Assembly (NCBI GenBank): GCA_945902755.1 | Contig: CAMDNC010000015.1 | Span: 1-34,139, forward strand | Direction of reading: 5' to 3' | Origin: Flavipsychrobacter stenotrophus | GTDB lineage: Bacteria; Bacteroidota; Bacteroidia; Chitinophagales; Chitinophagaceae | DNA length: 34,139 nt | In this document: positions 31,328 through 34,139 of the stretch, piece by piece | How positions within the stretch are numbered: position 1 is the first letter of the stretch | Layout of the letters: each line of letters begins with the position of its first letter | Notes under the pieces: generated by a model | The model's input: only the letters and a program-made list of their open reading frames with translations | Databases searched by the model: none | What the model was told of the DNA's origin: nothing | Position numbers and translations under genes: made by a program

Positions 31328-33643
31328 ATGGCAAAAAAACTAACAGCACAACCGATCATAGCTGCTAAGCACACCGAAGCTCCTCCTGTAGCCGAAAAAA
31401 CGGTGCTCGACAAAGAGCCCTTCAATGTCAAAGACATTAGCTCCTGGCTCCTCCACTTCAATGGTCAAGCCATTATCGTAGCCCTGTTGGCGTTTATATT
31501 GTATGCCAATACCTTTCAGCACGAGTTTGCCCACGACGATGGCATTGTTATCGTCAAAAACGAATACGTACTTAAGGGGTTTTCAGGCATTCCGGGCATC
31601 CTTACCAAGGACGCCTACGATAGCTACTACCGCCAGCTCAACACCACCAACCAGCTCAAAGGCGGCCGTTACCGCCCGCTATCCATGGTCACATTTGCCA
31701 TAGAGCAGCAATTTATGGGTGCCGTACCCGAAGAAAACCTCGACAGCGTACTCAAAAACACCATCTCTTACGGCGTCTCCGGCCCCAACCAAAAAAAACT
31801 GATAGATACCATGCACGTTCGCCATGTGTTCAGTGTCCTCTGGTACATGCTCTCAGCCGTAGTGCTCCTCTACTTTCTTAGGTACATTATTTTCCACAAG
31901 TATCCCGCTATGGCGCTCATAGCCGCCGTGCTGTTCACCGTTCACCCAGTCCATACCGAGGTAGTAGCCAATGTCAAAAGCCGCGACGAAATCATGTCAC
32001 TACTTTTCATGTGCCTCACTTTCATCTACGCCTTCAAGTACGACGAGCAAAAACAAAAACTCTGGTTCCTCGCCGCCGGCCTCATCAGCTTTTTCTTTGC
32101 CTTCCTTTCCAAGGAATACGCCATTACTATGCTAGCGCTCCTACCCCTGTCCTTCTATATCTTCCGCGGCTATTCCCTAGCCCGCAGCATCACCATAGCC
32201 CTCCCCTATGCCGTTGTGGTCACTGCCTACCTCGCGGTGCGCCTACACGCCATCACCCCGCCCGATACCGATATGTCGTCCAATGCACTCATTGGTGCAT
32301 TTCCACTACTGGGCACCATCCTCTTTGGCGGAGCCATGTACTACTACCTCAAGCCCTCAGCACCTGCCAGTTCCGACACTTCTATACTTTTTGCCAAGCT
32401 AGTACCCTTTTTGCCTTACTTCCTCCTCTCTGCCGCATACCTCATGCAGCGCTTCCAGGCATTGCCCGAGGTCGTAGAGAGTGCATCACAGGAGGTCCTC
32501 AACAACCCCTACCTCTATGCCGAGGGCAACCAAAAACTAGCTACCGAAATCGCATCATTACTCTATTATATCAAGTTCCTACTTTTCCCTCACCCCCTCT
32601 CTGCCGACTATTCCTATGCCCAAATCCCCTACAAGGAGTTCACCCACCCCATGGTTTGGGCATCTATCATAGTCCACCTCGCACTCATTTGGGTCATGTT
32701 ATCCTTCTTTCCTCGCACCCATATCAGCACCAGCACCACCACACGCCCCAGTCTGGCCAACGGCAAAGGAATACTTTGTTTTGCCATAGCATTCTACTTT
32801 CTCCATCTTATGATGGTCAACAATCTCGTGTTCGATATCGGTGCCACCCTCGGCGAGCGCCTTATCTATCACTCATCCGTAGGTTTTGCCATCGCCGCCG
32901 CATGGCTGCTCTACAAGGGTGCCGAGCGCCTATTGCCCCTTGCCACCGCCCACAAAGCGCTCGCAGCGCTCATGCTCGTAGTGGTAGGTCTATTCAGCTT
33001 CAAAACCATCGATCGCAACAAAGCCTGGAAAAACGATAGCACCCTCTTCGGCACCGACATCAAAACCGTACCCAATAGCGTATTGGTCAATGCCAACGTA
33101 GCCGCATCCTATATCACCCTTGCCGACTACGCCAAAGACTCTACCGAACGCAAAAAATACCTTACCGATGCCGTCGACATTCTCGATCACACACTAGGCA
33201 TACACCGCAAGTTCGTAGCCGCCTTCCTCAACCGAGGTATAGCCCGCTACAAGCTAGGCGACATAGCTGCCGCCACCGCCAACATCGATACCGTGCGCAT
33301 GCTCTACCCCACCTATCCCACACTGGGCGGCATGTACAAACTCATTTGCGACTACTATCTCAAGCTAGGTTGGGAGCAATATGGCAAACACGGCCGCTAT
33401 GCCGAAGCCATAGAAGTATACAAAACCGGACTAAAAGTAGACTCTAACAATATAGACCTCTGGTACAACATGGGCGGCGCCTACTACACCAACAAGCAAG
33501 CCCCCGAAGCAATAGCAGCCTTTCAGCGCGCCCTCAAGCTACAACCCAGCAACCAGCAGGCACAAGCCGGCCTCAACGCCTCCTTACTCCTGCTCAATGG
33601 CGGCGCACCACCACCCACCACCACCACACCTCCGCAAAAGTAA
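31328..33643 (+). CDS. Multi-pass membrane protein with C-terminal TPRs (TMTC/PMT-like)
   Basis: A 771-residue protein. After a soluble N-terminus (1-45) come about ten membrane segments. The first extracytoplasmic loop holds H-E-F-A-H-D-D-G-I-V (Asp70-Asp71) and G-G-R-Y-R-P-L-S, the next loops H-P-V-H-T-E-V-V-A-N-V-K-S-R-D-E, and later L-G-E-R-L-I-Y. These fit the GT-C fold of protein O-mannosyltransferase-like TMTC (DUF1736) proteins, where the acidic pair is expected at the active site. The last 170 or so residues are TPR repeats (for example D-L-W-Y-N-M-G-G-A-Y-Y-T-N-K). A glycosyltransferase acting from a lipid-linked sugar is likely but inferred. The tail is Pro/Thr-rich. Codon use is strikingly C-ending compared with the T9SS genes. 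A strong terminator follows. Confidence 0.8.
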   Translation: MAKKLTAQPIIAAKHTEAPPVAEKTVLDKEPFNVKDISSWLLHFNGQAIIVALLAFILYANTFQHEFAHDDGIVIVKNEYVLKGFSGIPGILTKDAYDSYYRQLNTTNQLKGGRYRPLSMVTFAIEQQFMGAVPEENLDSVLKNTISYGVSGPNQKKLIDTMHVRHVFSVLWYMLSAVVLLYFLRYIIFHKYPAMALIAAVLFTVHPVHTEVVANVKSRDEIMSLLFMCLTFIYAFKYDEQKQKLWFLAAGLISFFFAFLSKEYAITMLALLPLSFYIFRGYSLARSITIALPYAVVVTAYLAVRLHAITPPDTDMSSNALIGAFPLLGTILFGGAMYYYLKPSAPASSDTSILFAKLVPFLPYFLLSAAYLMQRFQALPEVVESASQEVLNNPYLYAEGNQKLATEIASLLYYIKFLLFPHPLSADYSYAQIPYKEFTHPMVWASIIVHLALIWVMLSFFPRTHISTSTTTRPSLANGKGILCFAIAFYFLHLMMVNNLVFDIGATLGERLIYHSSVGFAIAAAWLLYKGAERLLPLATAHKALAALMLVVVGLFSFKTIDRNKAWKNDSTLFGTDIKTVPNSVLVNANVAASYITLADYAKDSTERKKYLTDAVDILDHTLGIHRKFVAAFLNRGIARYKLGDIAAATANIDTVRMLYPTYPTLGGMYKLICDYYLKLGWEQYGKHGRYAEAIEVYKTGLKVDSNNIDLWYNMGGAYYTNKQAPEAIAAFQRALKLQPSNQQAQAGLNASLLLLNGGAPPPTTTTPPQK

Positions 33644-33665
33644 CCATCATAACCTACCATACACC

Positions 33666-33707
33666 ACACCACCCCCTACTGCACTCAGTATGGGGTGGTG
33701 TTTTTTT
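33666..33707 (+). terminator. Terminator of the TMTC-like gene
   Basis: A 10-bp stem (33666-33675 with 33692-33701), one mismatch, then 5 more pairs (33677-33681 with 33686-33690) around a CACT loop, followed by a run of seven T residues (33701-33707). Confidence 0.95.
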
Positions 33708-33852
33708 ATTATTAACCTCATGTCTTCGTTTGGGTCACCAGCTACAGCACACCCATCAGCGGGCATTGCATCGCTCTCTTCTACGGGCGGGGCAATGAGG
33801 GGCTTTGTCCATAGAACAATCACAACCACTTACATCATTCCAAACAAACTAT

Positions 33853-33906
33853 CAAGCGTAGAAATATGCATTATATCACCCTGAAAAATGCGTATTTCTA
33901 CGCTTG
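33853..33906. repeat. 19-bp inverted repeat overlapping a promoter
   Basis: Arms at 33853-33871 and 33888-33906 pair over 19 positions (18 Watson-Crick, one G-U) around a 16-nt spacer. The outer 14 nt are identical (CAAGCGTAGAAATA). No T tract follows, so it is not a typical terminator. The right arm ends with the TTG of the promoter at 33904-33934, which suggests an operator; a stable RNA hairpin from read-through is the alternative. Confidence 0.75.
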
Positions 33907-33934
33907 TAACCCAACAACAACCTCAATATTTTTG
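33904..33934 (+). promoter_or_regulatory. Promoter of the last, truncated gene
   Basis: TTG (33904-33906), a 20-nt spacer and TATTTTTG (33927-33934) fit the Bacteroidota -33/-7 consensus well. The predicted transcript start near 33941 is about 30 nt before the TTG start codon. Confidence 0.6.
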
Positions 33935-33971
33935 TTTCTATAAAAATTACTAATCAAACAAAAAATCAATT

Positions 33972-34139
33972 TTGCCATTACCCATCGATCCGATTCTTCC
34001 GGACAATACTCAGATACTGGGCAATAGCAATGCACCGGGCTCACCTCTTTACGTTCGCTTCACTGGCACCCTCAATCCCGATGGTAGTCAGCCATCAGGA
34101 CAGTCAGCCACTTTCACCTTCCCCGATGGTTCCACCCTC
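33972..34139 (+). CDS. Unidentified protein, 5' end only
   Basis: A frame is open from the stop at 33951-33953 to the window edge (56 codons from the TTG at 33972). No ATG occurs at the front, so the start is probably the TTG. The sequence starts L-P-L-P-I-D-P-I-L-P-D-N and has alternating beta-strand patterns (S-P-L-Y-V-R-F-T-G-T, A-T-F-T-F-P-D-G-S-T). It is rich in Pro, Thr, Ser and Gly, with no signal peptide. It uses C-ending codons like the gene before it. Too short to assign a family. A well-formed promoter and an inverted repeat lie directly upstream. Confidence 0.55.
   Translation, partial: MPLPIDPILPDNTQILGNSNAPGSPLYVRFTGTLNPDGSQPSGQSATFTFPDGSTL

Noticed and set aside
32011-33039. 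Long open frame (342 codons) on the plus strand inside the TMTC-like gene
   Set aside because: It overlaps a well-supported gene in another frame. Its product is rich in His, Pro and Arg with no domain pattern, as expected when C-rich codons are read out of frame and stop codons become rare.
33597-33884. Plus-strand open frame of 95 codons across the end of the TMTC-like gene
   Set aside because: It begins inside the TMTC-like gene in another frame and runs through that gene's strong terminator, so it is unlikely to be expressed.
1-34139. tRNA genes, rRNA, IS elements, prophage and riboswitches
   Set aside because: I looked for T-loop sequences, transposase motifs, terminal inverted repeats and known aptamer cores and found none that hold up.

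Overview
The window looks like chromosomal DNA of a Bacteroidota bacterium, most likely of the Chitinophagales (an inference from gene content; there is no rRNA to confirm it). Evidence: three secreted proteins end in a type IX secretion (T9SS) type A sorting domain, there is a SprE/PorW-like TPR protein, GWxTD and DUF3810 family proteins, and a fused E1 alpha/beta dehydrogenase. Leaders are A/T-rich without Shine-Dalgarno motifs, and many starts are preceded by the Bacteroidota -7 element TAnnTTTG. I see no tRNA, rRNA, CRISPR array, insertion sequence or prophage block.

Layout. 1-800: an AT-rich edge on the minus strand with the 5' part of a lipoprotein gene and, overlapping its start, the tail of an unidentified reading frame. 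825-3798 (minus): an old-yellow-enzyme reductase, a small heat-shock protein and queA, each followed by its own terminator. 3986-5576 (plus): an NdpA-like nucleoid protein and a small lipoprotein. 5580-7103 (minus): a GWxTD protein. 7229-12026 (plus): an orphan sensor histidine kinase, ATP-type PEP carboxykinase and a RhlE-like DEAD-box helicase with a structured leader. 12201-17458 (plus): three T9SS cargo proteins, each with its own terminator; the first two are tandem paralogues. 17738-21406 (plus): a 1222-residue SprE/PorW-like protein with an unusual 11-residue coiled-coil repeat, followed by hutI. 22699-25725 (minus): an rnr-polyprenyl synthase operon. 25963-29480 (plus): E1 dehydrogenase and a ClC transporter, whose end overlaps a convergent DUF3810 metalloprotease-like gene (minus). 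30695-33643 (plus): gmk and a TMTC-like membrane-TPR protein. The right edge holds a strong inverted repeat over a promoter and the 5' end of an unidentified gene.

How the genes fit together. Most are single-gene housekeeping units (gluconeogenesis, tRNA queuosine, GMP phosphorylation, RNA turnover, isoprenoids, branched-chain or pyruvate oxidation). The main thematic cluster is 12.2-21.4 kb: three proteins carrying T9SS export signals beside a probable component of the same secretion/gliding machinery. The best candidates for something undescribed are the 71-residue super-repeat in that component, the paired cargo proteins with a shared CAACGV motif ahead of the sorting domain, the attenuator-like hairpin in the helicase leader, and the 19-bp inverted repeat overlapping the last promoter.
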